A DNA stretch of 46,547 bases from Pseudomonadales bacterium (GTDB taxonomy: Bacteria; Pseudomonadota; Gammaproteobacteria; Pseudomonadales; UBA5518): contig JAJVIG010000015.1 of the NCBI GenBank assembly GCA_022072145.1, forward strand, positions 1 through 46,547, written 5' to 3'. Below are positions 1 through 9,600 of the stretch, one piece after another (positions within the stretch are counted from its first letter, which is position 1; each line of letters starts with the position of its first letter). The translations under genes and the position numbers were made by a program. The notes under the pieces were generated by a model, which did not search any database, was not told the origin of the DNA, and saw only the letters and a program-made list of their open reading frames with translations.

Positions 1-94
1 ACCCGCCGCGACGCTGCATGCCGCGGCGCACCGCAGCCACTGCTGGCGGCACCACCCGCTCGCGGCGGCGGCGCGCACCGGGCCTGCGCGATGA
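1..94 (+). CDS. Peptide-type ABC transporter ATP-binding protein, C-terminal end only (DppD/OppD-like)
   Basis: Partial gene cut by the left window edge. The frame read from base 2 gives 30 residues ending in TGA at 92-94, with a Cys/His-rich tail (...SHCWRHHPL...) like the C-terminal extension of oligopeptide/dipeptide transporter ATPases. The stop overlaps the ATG of the next ATPase gene (ATGA), as expected for the paired DppD-DppF arrangement and translational coupling. The assignment rests mostly on this context, since the ATPase core lies outside the window. Confidence 0.6.
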   Translation, partial: PAATLHAAAHRSHCWRHHPLAAAARTGPAR

Positions 95-1059
95 GCGCGC
101 TGCTCGAGGTGCGTGGCCTCAGCGTGCTGTATCCCGGCGCCCGGCGCGCGGCGCCGGTGCGCGCCCTCGACGAGGTGTCGCTGGCGATCCGGGCCGGCAG
201 CGTGTGCGGGCTGGTCGGAGAGAGCGGCTCGGGCAAGTCGACGCTGGGACAGGCGATCGCCGGCCTGGTCGAACCGGCACACGGCCAGCTGCTGTTCGAC
301 GGCCAACCGCTGCCACGGCGGCGCCGGCGCGCGGATTTCCGGCGCCAGGCGCGCGCGATCCAGATGGTGTTCCAGGACCCGGGCGGCTCGCTGAACCCGC
401 GGCTGACGACAGGCGAGATCCTCGCCGAACCGTTGCGGCTGCATCCCGACGCCGCACCGGGCGCGCACGCCGAGCGGGTGTCCGCGTGGCTGCAGCGCGT
501 GGGGTTGCGCGCGGAACACGCCGCGCGCTACCCGCACGAGTTCTCCGGCGGCCAGCGGCAGCGGATCGGGATCGCGCGCGCGCTGATCCTCGAACCGCGC
601 TTCGTGATCTGCGACGAACCGATCTCGGCGCTCGACGTCTCGGTGCAGGCGCAGATCGTGAACCTGCTGGCCGATCTGCGGCGCGAACTGGACCTCACGC
701 TGCTGTTCATCGCCCACGATCTCGCGATGGTTCGCCACGTCTCGGACCGCATCGCCGTGATGTACCGCGGGCGGCTGGTCGAGGAAGGACCGGCCGCGGC
801 GCTCTGTCGCGCACCACTGCACCCGTACACGCAGCGGCTGATCGCCGCGATGCCGCTTCCCGATCCGTGCCGGGAGCGCACACGCCGCCATGCGCCGGCA
901 CCGGAGGCTATCGCCGACTACACCACGGACACGCCGGTGGGGTGCCTGTTCGCACCGCGTTGCCCGCTGGCCGACGCGCGCTGCCGTCACGAGCGGCCCG
1001 CGCTGCGCGAAAGCGGGCAGGACCGGCGCGTCGCCTGCCACCACGTGACCCTACCCTGA
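91..1059 (+). CDS. ABC transporter ATP-binding protein, oligopeptide/dipeptide family (DppF/OppF-like)
   Basis: Cytoplasmic ATPase of 322 residues that would energise peptide (or nickel/glycoside-type) import together with two permeases encoded upstream of the window. Visible motifs: Walker A GESGSGKST at about residues 43-51, ABC signature FSGGQRQR at about 151-158, Walker B ending in CDEP near residue 176, and an H-loop in IAHD. The C-terminus has the oligopeptide-transporter extension with a CLFAPRCPLADARC Cys pattern, which separates this family from other ABC ATPases. Length is typical for DppF. The start overlaps the stop of the preceding ATPase. It is followed after 122 bases by an ECF sigma gene and a TonB receptor, so it may serve as the inner-membrane step for the same ligand; that link is inference. 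Confidence 0.9.
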   Translation: MSALLEVRGLSVLYPGARRAAPVRALDEVSLAIRAGSVCGLVGESGSGKSTLGQAIAGLVEPAHGQLLFDGQPLPRRRRRADFRRQARAIQMVFQDPGGSLNPRLTTGEILAEPLRLHPDAAPGAHAERVSAWLQRVGLRAEHAARYPHEFSGGQRQRIGIARALILEPRFVICDEPISALDVSVQAQIVNLLADLRRELDLTLLFIAHDLAMVRHVSDRIAVMYRGRLVEEGPAAALCRAPLHPYTQRLIAAMPLPDPCRERTRRHAPAPEAIADYTTDTPVGCLFAPRCPLADARCRHERPALRESGQDRRVACHHVTLP

Positions 1060-1181
1060 AGGGGTAGCTCCCGGGCAAACGGGGACGACGGCGGGCAGGG
1101 GAAGGCTATGCTAGGCTCCTGATGAACCGGCGGCAGGGACCGGGCCGGTGCCAGGAGCGTGTCGCAGACAACAGGAACGTC

Positions 1182-1697
1182 ATGATCGACAGACCCGGCG
1201 AGTTGCTGGAAGAGCTGATCGGCAACCATCGCGAAGCGCTGGTCAGGTTTCTCGCCCGCAAGCTCGGCAGCGTGGAGGATGCGCAGGACATCGCGCAGGA
1301 GGCCTTCATGCGCCTGCATCACCTGGATCTCGCGAACGAGCTGAACAACGCGCGCGCCTTCCTGTTCCAGGTGGCCTCGAATCTCGCCATCGACCAGCTG
1401 CGGCGCCGGCGCCTGCACGCGCGCTACCTCGAGGACGAGGGAGCCCGCCTCGGTAACACCGCCGCGCAACAGGATCCGGGCGGCCCCGAGCAGCTCGCAA
1501 CCGCGAGCGAACAGTTGCGGTTGGTCTACCGCGCGATCGACAACCTGCCGGCGCGCTGCCGGGAGGCACTGATGCTGCACCGCGTGCGTGGCCTGTCGTA
1601 CGGCGAGATCGCCCGCGAAATGGGCGTCTCGGTCAGCAGCGTCGAGAAATACATCCTCGATGCGCTGCGCCATTGCCGGGATCAGCTGCCCGGCTGA
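1182..1697 (+). CDS. ECF sigma factor, FecI-like
   Basis: RNA polymerase sigma factor of 171 residues with only regions 2 and 4. Region 2 contains DAQDIAQEAFMRLHH followed by a segment reading NARAFLFQVASNLAIDQLRRRR; region 4 has NLPARCREALMLHRVRGLSYGEIA and the helix-turn-helix ending in SVSSVEKYILDALRHCR. I chose the ATG at 1182 because AGGA lies at 1173-1176; an in-frame ATG 20 codons upstream has no such site. FecI-type factors are held by a FecR protein and released when a ligand-loaded TonB receptor signals. Here fecR and an STN-containing receptor follow directly. The ligand need not be ferric citrate. A TATGCT hexamer at 1107-1112 could be a weak -10 element. Confidence 0.92.
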   Translation: MIDRPGELLEELIGNHREALVRFLARKLGSVEDAQDIAQEAFMRLHHLDLANELNNARAFLFQVASNLAIDQLRRRRLHARYLEDEGARLGNTAAQQDPGGPEQLATASEQLRLVYRAIDNLPARCREALMLHRVRGLSYGEIAREMGVSVSSVEKYILDALRHCRDQLPG

Positions 1698-1745
1698 CCC
1701 CGGCCCCTTCGGGCTTCGTGCGACAATCCGCCGCAGCTGCGAGCG

Positions 1746-1772
1746 GAGGTTTTTGCGTTCCCGTTCGTCTTA
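1746..1772 (+). promoter_or_regulatory. Candidate ECF (FecI-type) promoter upstream of fecR
   Basis: GAGG at 1746-1749, 13 bases, then GTTCGTC at 1763-1769 followed by TTA. The same two blocks with exactly the same 13-base spacing occur at 6537-6560 upstream of the second TonB receptor. The element lies between the sigma and fecR coding regions, about 155 bases before the fecR start, where a FecI-dependent promoter could sit. Assignment to this sigma factor is inference from position and recurrence. Confidence 0.5.
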
Positions 1773-1927
1773 GCAGCAGGCCCATCGCGCACGCGGCGGC
1801 CCGGATGCGACCAGAGGGCGTCGCGCTGCGACGAATGGCAACTGGCCCCCCACCGGTTTCACCTAAGATTCACATCGCTGGCGCACCATCGGGGGGCGCC
1901 ACGGCAAGATTCCCCACGGACACGACG

Positions 1928-2887
1928 ATGATCGACACGGCGACGGCCGCCCACAGCGAGCGCCTCGACCAGGCCACGGCCTGGTTCGTGCGCCTGCGCG
2001 CCGACGACATCAGCGTGCAGGAGCGCGCCGAGTTCGCCCGCTGGCTGGCCCGTGACGCCGACAATGCCGCCGCCTTCGACCGCATGACCATACTGTGGTC
2101 CGAACTGGGCACGGCGCTGGGCGCACGGGAACCGGTGCACCCAGCGTCGGCCGTGCACCGCAGGCGCTGGTGGCCGGCGGTGGCGCTGGCGGCAGCGGCC
2201 GGCGTGGCCGCCGTGCTGCTGCTGCCGCGCCAGGCCGCGGAAACACTGGAGCTGCGCACGCCGGTCGGTGGCTTCCGCCAGGTCGAGCTCGCCGATGGCA
2301 GCGACCTCACGCTGAACACCGACACCGCGCTGCATGTCGAGCTGTCCGCGCACGCGCGCCGCGTCACGATCGCGCACGGCGAGGCCTTCTTCCGCGTCAC
2401 GCCGGATGCCGCGCGCCCGTTCACCGCCAGCTGTGGCGAAGCGGCCGTGACCGTGCTCGGCACCGCGTTCGCAGTCGACTGCCGCGCCGGGGGCATGCGC
2501 GTGGTGGTCGAGCACGGGCTGGTGCGCTTCGGGGAGCGCGGCGCCGGTGGTACCACGCGGCTGCTGCACGCGGGTGAGTCCGCGCGTTACGCTGACGGGG
2601 ACGGCATCGAGGACGTGGTACCGGCAAACCTCGAGACGGAGTTGGCATGGCAGCAGCGCAAACTGGTGTTCGAGGACGCCCCGCTGGCCGAGCTGATCGA
2701 TGAACTGCAGCGGCACATGCAGCCTGCGCTGCGCATCACGGACACACAGACTGCGGCGATCCGGGTGTCCGGCGTGTTCGGCACCGACGATCCGCGCCTC
2801 ACGCTGGCCGCGCTCGAGCGCAGCCTCGGAATCACCGTGAGCGGTCCGGAAGACGGCCCGCTGCTGATCTCCCGCGCTGCGGACTGA
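1928..2887 (+). CDS. FecR-family anti-sigma / signal-transducing membrane protein
   Basis: Single-pass inner-membrane protein of 319 residues. The N-terminal cytoplasmic part (about 10-65) has the DUF4880-type pattern (AWFVRLRADD...FARWLARDADNAAAFDRM) that binds the sigma factor. A membrane segment lies at about 81-100 after an RRRWW stop. The periplasmic FecR domain follows (LRTPVGGFRQVELADGSDLTLN...), and a C-terminal STN-like segment near 245-310. The open frame continues upstream, but residues before this ATG look non-coding and the FecR family normally starts just ahead of the DUF4880 region. No strong ribosome site is visible. It would relay ligand status from the receptor at 2992 to the sigma factor at 1182. 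Confidence 0.88.
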   Translation: MIDTATAAHSERLDQATAWFVRLRADDISVQERAEFARWLARDADNAAAFDRMTILWSELGTALGAREPVHPASAVHRRRWWPAVALAAAAGVAAVLLLPRQAAETLELRTPVGGFRQVELADGSDLTLNTDTALHVELSAHARRVTIAHGEAFFRVTPDAARPFTASCGEAAVTVLGTAFAVDCRAGGMRVVVEHGLVRFGERGAGGTTRLLHAGESARYADGDGIEDVVPANLETELAWQQRKLVFEDAPLAELIDELQRHMQPALRITDTQTAAIRVSGVFGTDDPRLTLAALERSLGITVSGPEDGPLLISRAAD

Positions 2888-2991
2888 TTCCGCACAAGTC
2901 CCGCGCGATCGCGGGCGTCATTTGCTATCGTTGCCGCGCACCCTGAGGGCCACTCCACGCCGGAGCCGCGGCCTGCACGCAACGGGATCCG

Positions 2992-5900
2992 ATGCCACCG
3001 ACCGATCGTCCGCCCGCCCTGCCGCGCCTGCGCCGGATCGTCGCCGGGCTGGGGCTGGCGCTGGCGTTCGGGGCGGCCGCCGACACCGATACCCCGATGG
3101 AGTTCGCGGTTCCGGCCGGCACGCTGCCGGCGGCACTGATCGAGCTGGCGCGCCAGGCCGATCTGTCGCTGGTGTTCGCGACCGCCAACGTGCCCCGGCA
3201 CCCGGTGCCGGCGCTCACCGGCCGCCTCAGCGCGCGCGAGGCGCTGCAGGACCTGCTGGCGGGCACCGGACTGGTGCCCGTGTACGTGGGCCGTAACGTG
3301 GTTTCGATAGGACCGGCCTGCAACGGGGCCCCGTGCGCCAACGCCACGGCCGACCCCGCGCCCGCCGCGGAGCAGGCGACGGCACACGTGGTCGATGCGC
3401 GCGTGATCGAGCAGACCATCGTGCGTGAGCGCTTGCTAACAGGCTCGCGCATCAACCTGGCGAACTATCTCGGCAGCGCACCGGTCTCGATCGTGAGCGC
3501 ACCGGAGATCGAGGCCACCGGCGCCCAGAGTCTCGGCGAGCTGCTGCGCTTCCTGCCGGCGGTGATCGGCAACCAGACCAGCACCGCGGTCAGCAACGGC
3601 GGCGACGGCACCGCCACGGTCACGCTGCGCGGCCTGCCGGCCAGCAACACGCTGGTGCTGGTCAACGGCCGGCGAGTCAGCCACGGCGGGCTGGCGGGCG
3701 ATGCCTTCGACCTGAACACGCTGTCGCCGGCGGCGGTGGAGCGCATCGAGATATTGAAAGAAGGGGCATCGGCGATCTACGGCTCGGACGCGATCGCCGG
3801 CGTGGTCAACATCATCATGAAACGCGACCACCCGGGCGTGCAGCTCGCCACCCAGTACGGCGACAGCCAGGGCGGTGGACGCCGCACGCGCTCCAGCAGC
3901 CTGCTCGCCGGGCACGCGTTCGATCGTGGTTCGGTGCTGCTGGCGGCCAGCATGCTCGGGCAGGACCCGCTGTGGAGTCGCGACCGGGAGGTGTCGGCCA
4001 GCGCCGACGGGCGCTCGCGCGGCGGTGCGGACCTGCGCTCGAGTGCCACCCCGGCAGCGCGCTTCGAACTCGAGGGCAACACGCTCAGCCTGCTGCGCGA
4101 CGGAGCCGACTACCGCCCGGGAACCTCGGGCGCCGACTTCGGACCGGCCGATGACACCGACCTGTTCGACTTCCGCACCCACACCTCCGCGCTGGTGCCT
4201 TCGCGGCGGCGCAACGTCTACTCCAGCCTCGAGCTGGACCTCGACGAGCGCAACACGCTGATCGCGGAACTCGCGTGGGCGCACAACGAATCGCGGGCCA
4301 CGCTGGCGCCGACGCCGGTGTTCACGGCCTTCGAGTCCACACCGCTCACGGTGGCCCCGGACCAGCCGTTCAATCCTTTCGGGGTCGCGATCCACGACCT
4401 GCGGCGGCGCTTCGTCGAACTCGGCGAGCGCGAGCAGCAGGACCGCTCGACCAGCGCTCGCGCCGCCCTGGGGCTGGAAGGCCTGTTCGGCGAGGCGTGG
4501 GAGTGGGACGCCACCTGGTTCTGGAGCCGGACCGAGAGCGAGCAGGCGCTCACTTCGCTGATCGACGGCGAGCGGCTCGCGCTGGCGCTGGGCTCACCGG
4601 CGGACTGTCGGGCGGACGCCGGCTGCGTGCCGGTGAACGTGTTCGGCCCGCCGGGCTCGATCGACGCCGGCCAGGCCGCGTACCTGCGTGCGCGCAGCGA
4701 CGTCGACGGCCGCTCCACCCTGAACGGTATCGAAGTCAACCTGAACGGGCCGGTCGGCCGGCTCGCCGCCGGCGAGGTCGTGCTCGCGACCGGCGCCAGC
4801 TACCGGCGCGAGGCGACCGCCTCGCGTGGCGCACCCGGCAACCCGCGACGCACGCTGGGCGGCACCGACATCAGCGACGCCGACGGCAGCCGCCGGGTGG
4901 CGGAGCTGTGGAGCGAGCTGCTGGTGCCGTTGTTCGCGACCACGGGCGACGCCCATCGCGTCGATGTGGAACTGGCGGCCCGAAGTTCGCACTACAGCGA
5001 CTTCGGCGCCACCACCAACGGCAAGCTGGGGCTGCGCTACCGCCCGGTCGAGTCGCTGCTGCTGCGCGGCACCTGGTCGCAGGGTTTCCGTGCCCCCTCA
5101 CTGCTCGACCTGCACCAGAGCGTCCAGCAGACCCAGGCCTTCCTGAGCGACCCCTGCGCGGTGGCGCGGAACGTCGGCACACTGCCCGGCTGTGCGCTGC
5201 CCGCCGACCCGACGCGCGTGCAGTACCTGACCGTGATCGGCGGCAACCCGGAACTGGAACCCGAGGAATCGACCAGCGTGACCGCCGGCGCCGTATGGAC
5301 CCCGGCGGCGCTGCCCGGCGTGATGGTCTCGGTCGATGCGTTCCGCATCACGCAGCGCGACGTGGTCGACACGAGCGCGCAGTACATCCTCGACCAGAAC
5401 GCGCGCGGTTACGGCTTTGCCGACCGCGTGCTGCGCGACGCCGCCGGCAACCTGCAACGCGTGATCGCCACCAACATCAACGTGGGGCGGCGGCGCGTGA
5501 GCGGGCTGGACCTCGACCTGCGCTACCGGCTGCCGGCGCTGGCGCTGGGGCAGGTGGCGCTGGCGCTCGAATCGTCGTGGATCCACGAATACCTCGACCA
5601 GCTCGACCCGGCGGCGCCGCTGGTCGATATCGTCGGCAGTTTCGCGGACGAGGCGGCCGGCGGCATGGGCGCGATCCCGGAGTGGAAGACGCGCTTCAGC
5701 GTGCACTGGAACCGCGAGGCGTGGGAGGCGAGCTACCGGCTGTACCATGTCGCGGAGCTGCAGGAGACGGTGCCAAAGTCGATGCGGCGCCGCCATATCG
5801 ACCACTGGCTGGTGCACGATGTGCAGCTGGCGCGGCGCTTCGACGTGCTCGGCGGCCTGCAGGTCGGCGTCGGGATCGACAACGTGTTCGACCGCAAGGC

Positions 5901-5997
5901 GCCGTTCGCGGCCTCGGCGTTCAACGACAACGTCGACGGCCGCACGCACGACCTGCGCGGGCGTTACTGGTACGCGCGGTTGTCGCAGGAATTCTGA
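2992..5997 (+). CDS. TonB-dependent outer-membrane receptor with N-terminal STN signalling domain
   Basis: Large receptor of 1001 residues. A basic, hydrophobic signal sequence occupies about 10-31, ending at GAAADTDT. The STN secretin/TonB short domain spans about 36-107 (FAVPAGTLPAALIELARQAD...). A plug domain follows at roughly 140-270 with TLRGLPASNTLVLVNGRR, RIEILKEGASAIYGSDAIAGVVNI and related signatures. The C-terminal 22-stranded barrel ends in Phe (LSQEF). The STN domain marks it as a transducer, and it lies next to its FecR/FecI pair. The long plug/barrel type is common in Proteobacteria that take up peptides, glycans or siderophores; the ligand cannot be read from sequence. The stretch before the plug has LLTGSRI in place of the usual VVVTGSRI. 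Confidence 0.93.
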   Translation: MPPTDRPPALPRLRRIVAGLGLALAFGAAADTDTPMEFAVPAGTLPAALIELARQADLSLVFATANVPRHPVPALTGRLSAREALQDLLAGTGLVPVYVGRNVVSIGPACNGAPCANATADPAPAAEQATAHVVDARVIEQTIVRERLLTGSRINLANYLGSAPVSIVSAPEIEATGAQSLGELLRFLPAVIGNQTSTAVSNGGDGTATVTLRGLPASNTLVLVNGRRVSHGGLAGDAFDLNTLSPAAVERIEILKEGASAIYGSDAIAGVVNIIMKRDHPGVQLATQYGDSQGGGRRTRSSSLLAGHAFDRGSVLLAASMLGQDPLWSRDREVSASADGRSRGGADLRSSATPAARFELEGNTLSLLRDGADYRPGTSGADFGPADDTDLFDFRTHTSALVPSRRRNVYSSLELDLDERNTLIAELAWAHNESRATLAPTPVFTAFESTPLTVAPDQPFNPFGVAIHDLRRRFVELGEREQQDRSTSARAALGLEGLFGEAWEWDATWFWSRTESEQALTSLIDGERLALALGSPADCRADAGCVPVNVFGPPGSIDAGQAAYLRARSDVDGRSTLNGIEVNLNGPVGRLAAGEVVLATGASYRREATASRGAPGNPRRTLGGTDISDADGSRRVAELWSELLVPLFATTGDAHRVDVELAARSSHYSDFGATTNGKLGLRYRPVESLLLRGTWSQGFRAPSLLDLHQSVQQTQAFLSDPCAVARNVGTLPGCALPADPTRVQYLTVIGGNPELEPEESTSVTAGAVWTPAALPGVMVSVDAFRITQRDVVDTSAQYILDQNARGYGFADRVLRDAAGNLQRVIATNINVGRRRVSGLDLDLRYRLPALALGQVALALESSWIHEYLDQLDPAAPLVDIVGSFADEAAGGMGAIPEWKTRFSVHWNREAWEASYRLYHVAELQETVPKSMRRRHIDHWLVHDVQLARRFDVLGGLQVGVGIDNVFDRKAPFAASAFNDNVDGRTHDLRGRYWYARLSQEF

Positions 5998-6022
5998 TCC
6001 GGGAATGCAGGAGGGACACACG

Positions 6023-6502
6023 ATGATCCGTACCGCTTCGCACAGCTGGCCGCGAGTCACGATGCTGCTGGCGCTGGCACTGCTCGGCGCGGCGCCGGTG
6101 CAGGCCGACGAGGCGCCCGACGTGCGCCGGCTGATGAGCCCCGAGGAGTTCCGCGACGCCGGGCTCGAGCGGCTCTCGCCCGTGGAGATCGAGGCGCTGA
6201 ACGCGTGGGTGCTGCGGTATACGGCAACCGAGGCGCCGCTGCTGCGCTCGAACAACACCGCGGTGCGCGAGGCGGAGACCGGGCACGTGATCCGCAGCCG
6301 TATCGCCGGCGAGTTCCGCGGCTGGACAGGCCACACCGAGTTCGCGCTCGAGAACGGGCAGCTCTGGCGCCAGCGCAGCGAGGGCAAGTACTACTTCCGG
6401 GCCTCATCCCCCGAGGTGGAGATCCACAAGAACGCACTAGGCTTCTGGCATATGCGCGTGATCCCCGCCGACCGTGGCGTGGGCGTCAAGCGGGTGCGCT
6501 GA
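6023..6502 (+). CDS. Small exported protein of unknown function between two TonB receptors
   Basis: A 159-residue protein with a clear signal peptide (hydrophobic core MLLALALLGAAP, probable cleavage after VQA-DE near residue 29). The mature part has an N-terminal segment EEFRDAGLERLSPVEIEALNAWV and a C-terminal segment with FRGWTGHTEFALENGQLW and GKYYFR, a layout I have seen in unannotated proteins next to TonB receptors. A strong GCAGGAGG site lies 8 bases before the ATG. It is 25 bases downstream of the first receptor and probably in its operon. It could be a periplasmic accessory or ligand-binding factor, but no function can be assigned. Confidence 0.8.
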   Translation: MIRTASHSWPRVTMLLALALLGAAPVQADEAPDVRRLMSPEEFRDAGLERLSPVEIEALNAWVLRYTATEAPLLRSNNTAVREAETGHVIRSRIAGEFRGWTGHTEFALENGQLWRQRSEGKYYFRASSPEVEIHKNALGFWHMRVIPADRGVGVKRVR

Positions 6503-6536
6503 ACCCACCACCGATCGATTCATCGAAATTCCGCTT

Positions 6537-6563
6537 GAGGGATTCCCCCGCTCGTTCGTCGTA
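6537..6563 (+). promoter_or_regulatory. Candidate ECF (FecI-type) promoter upstream of second TonB receptor
   Basis: GAGG at 6537-6540, 13 bases, then GTTCGTC at 6554-6560 and GTA. Blocks and spacing match the element at 1746-1769. It lies 66 bases before the receptor start in a 126-base gap with no other evident signal. A shared promoter would place this receptor in the regulon of the FecI-like factor even though it lacks an STN domain. Confidence 0.5.
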
Positions 6564-6628
6564 GGTCGAGCAGCGCTATCGGCCTGCGTTCGACCTCAAC
6601 GACCCAAAGTCAAGCAAGGGGACAGTCC

Positions 6629-9600
6629 ATGTACAGAAAATCACGCCTAGCCATGGCAGTGGCCATAGCCTCGACCGGAAGCATGCCGGCGCTCGCGCAG
6701 AGCGATCAGTCGGCCGACCGGATCGAGGAAGTCGTCGTCACGGGTTCGCGCATCAAGCGCCAGGACTACGTGGCCAACAGTCCCATCAGCACGGTGTCCG
6801 CCGAGCAGTTGAAGATCACGTCGGCCACTACCCTCGACAAGTATCTGAATACGCTCCCGCAGGTGAACCCGGCCGGCGGCAGCACCTCGAACAACCCGGG
6901 CAACAACGGCCAGTCGAACGTCGACCTGCGCGGCCTGGGTTCGAACCGCAACCTGGTGCTGATCGACGGTCGACGCGCGATGCCGTCGGCCAGCGACATG
7001 ACGGTGGACCTGAACACGATCCCCGCGGCGCTGATCGAGAGCATGGAAGTGATCACCGGCGGCGCCGGCGCCGTGTACGGTGCCGACGCGGTAGCCGGTG
7101 CGGTGAACATCAAGTTGAAGAAGGATTTCGAAGGCTTCGACTTCCGCTATTCGCACTCCGACAGCGAACAGCACAACGACGCCAAGGACTACCAGCTGTC
7201 GGCCGTGTGGGGCGGCAACTTCGCCGACGATCGCGGCAATGCGGTGATCGCCCTCGATCACGCATGGCGCGAGGGAATGATCAAGAACCAGCGCGATTTC
7301 TCGGCCAATGCGACCTCGACCACTTCGTTCCTGCCCGAAGGCCTGTTGCAAGGCAGTTCCGGCAACCAGATCCCGCAGTCGGCGATCGACACGCTGTTCG
7401 CACGTGCCGATTACGGCGGCCATGCGCCTGGCAGTACCAATGCCACGCTACTCGGTTTGAACACCGACGGCTCGCTGTTCTCGCGCGGCGTGTTCAACAG
7501 CCCGCTCGACGTGTTGAATTGGCGCTACCCGATCGACGGCAACATCAACTCGAACCTGTTCCCCGACCTGTATTCGTACAACTTCGACTTCGTGAACATC
7601 CTCACGCTGCCGCTGGAACGCGACTCCGTGATGGCGAAGATGAACTACAAGTTCGACAACAGCATCGAGGCCTTCACGCAGTTCGGCTACACGGAGTACA
7701 AGTCGGTGACGGCGCTGGCGCCCACGCCGTGGCCCACGATCACGACCCAGAGCCCGACCGGCAACAACCCGAACCGCGCGACGTCGGCATTGATCGAGAA
7801 CGGCAAGAGCGTTGCGAACGCGGCGATCATCCCGGTCACGAACCCGTTCATTCCCGCCGACCTCGCGTATCTGCTGTCGCAGCGCACCGGCGACAACACC
7901 AGTCTGGTAGGAAGCGGCGCGACCGAGCCGTTCCTGATGCGCACACGTCTTCTGGACGGCGGACTGCGCGAATCGATCTACGAGAACAAGGTCGTGCAGT
8001 TCATGGCCGGCGCGCGTGGTGATCTGCCCGATCTGCCGTTTGGCAGCGACTGGTCCTGGGAAGGCTACTTGATGGAGGGCCGTACCTACATCGACGAGAG
8101 CCAGACCGGCAACATCGACACCAACAAGGCGCTGGGGCTGCTGGCCGCTGCCGACGGGGGCGCAAGTGTCTGCTCGGGCGGCCTGAACATTTTCGGCCGC
8201 AACCCGGTGTCGGCGGAATGCGTGGACTATCTGCAACTATCGAACACGGTGAGCACCGAGTTCCAACAGCAGATCGCACAAGGCTTCGTTTCCGGCAACC
8301 TGTTCGAGATGCCGGCGGGTCCGCTGGCGGTGGTGCTCGGTTACGAGATCCGCATGTTCGAGTACGAACTCGACCCGGGTTCCGCCGCGGGACCGATTTC
8401 GGGCCTGAACGCGCAAACCCCGGCTTCCGGCGAGAACAGCTTCAAGGACTGGTTCGCCGAGGTCGGCATCCCGATCGTGCGTGATGCGCCCTTCGCCGCG
8501 GCCGTGGATCTGACGCTGGGCTACCGTCTGTCCTCCTACGAGTTCGAGGACTCGCTGAATGGCGTGAAGGGAGACGAAGTCGACGATTCCACCTACAAGG
8601 CGGAACTGAGCTGGAAGATCGACGACACCTGGCGTGCGCGTGCCTCGTACCAGCGCGCCGTCCGCGCCCCGAACTTCGACGAACTGTTCGACGGCGGCGG
8701 CTCCAACCCGCAGTACTTCGATCCCTGCTCCGTCGACAGCGCGGCCCGCAACGGGCCCAACGCCGCCCAAGTGCGCCAGCTCTGCCTCGACACCGGCGTA
8801 GCTCCGGGTGCGATCGACAGTTACATCCAGACCCCCGGCAACCAGATCGGCGTGACCATCACCGGCAACACCGCACTGGATTCCGAGGAAGCCGACACCT
8901 ACACGCTGGGGCTCGTGTTCCAGTCACCGTGGGACGGCGCGCTGGCGAACCTGCAGGCGACGATCGACTGGTACCGGATCAAGATCAAGTCGCCGATCCT
9001 CGACACCAGCGCGAACATCCTGGTGGCCGACTGCTACAACTACTATGGCAACAATCCGAGCTACGATGCCTCGATGCCGGCGTGCCAGAGCGTCCTTCGC
9101 TTCGGTGGCGACATCATCTGGATCAGCCCGCCGGCCGATGCCTTCTTCCCGGGCAGCCCCGCGTACTACTATCCGGGTGTCAACGCCGGGGTGATCGATA
9201 CCAGCGGTTTCGACTTCGCGGTTGCCTACGGGGTCGATCTGCCGGTCGGGCATCTGGACCTGTCGATGCTGTGGACCTACGTGACCGAGTTCAAGCAGTC
9301 AGACGGCACCGGCCTGCCGACCATCGACTACGCGGGAACGGTCAGCTACTTCGGCGAACCGCTGGGCAGCAGCTATCCCGAATGGAAGGGCATGATGATG
9401 GCGAGCTACTCGGTATCGGACTTCGTGTTCGATCTGCGCGCCAATTACATCGACGGCATGGAAAACCGCGCTGGCAAGCAGTTTCCCGGGGAGAAATCGT
9501 TCACGGGCACGGACTCGATCCTCTACTGGGATCTGTCGGGCGCCTACACGTGGCGTGACACCTTCACGATACGCCTCGGCGTCGAGAACCTCACCGATGA

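Noticed and set aside
1182..5997. Ferric citrate uptake (fecIRA) as a specific function
   Set aside because: FecI/FecR/STN receptor architecture is shared by systems for many ligands; no fecBCDE-type importer is present, and the adjacent ABC ATPase is of the peptide type.
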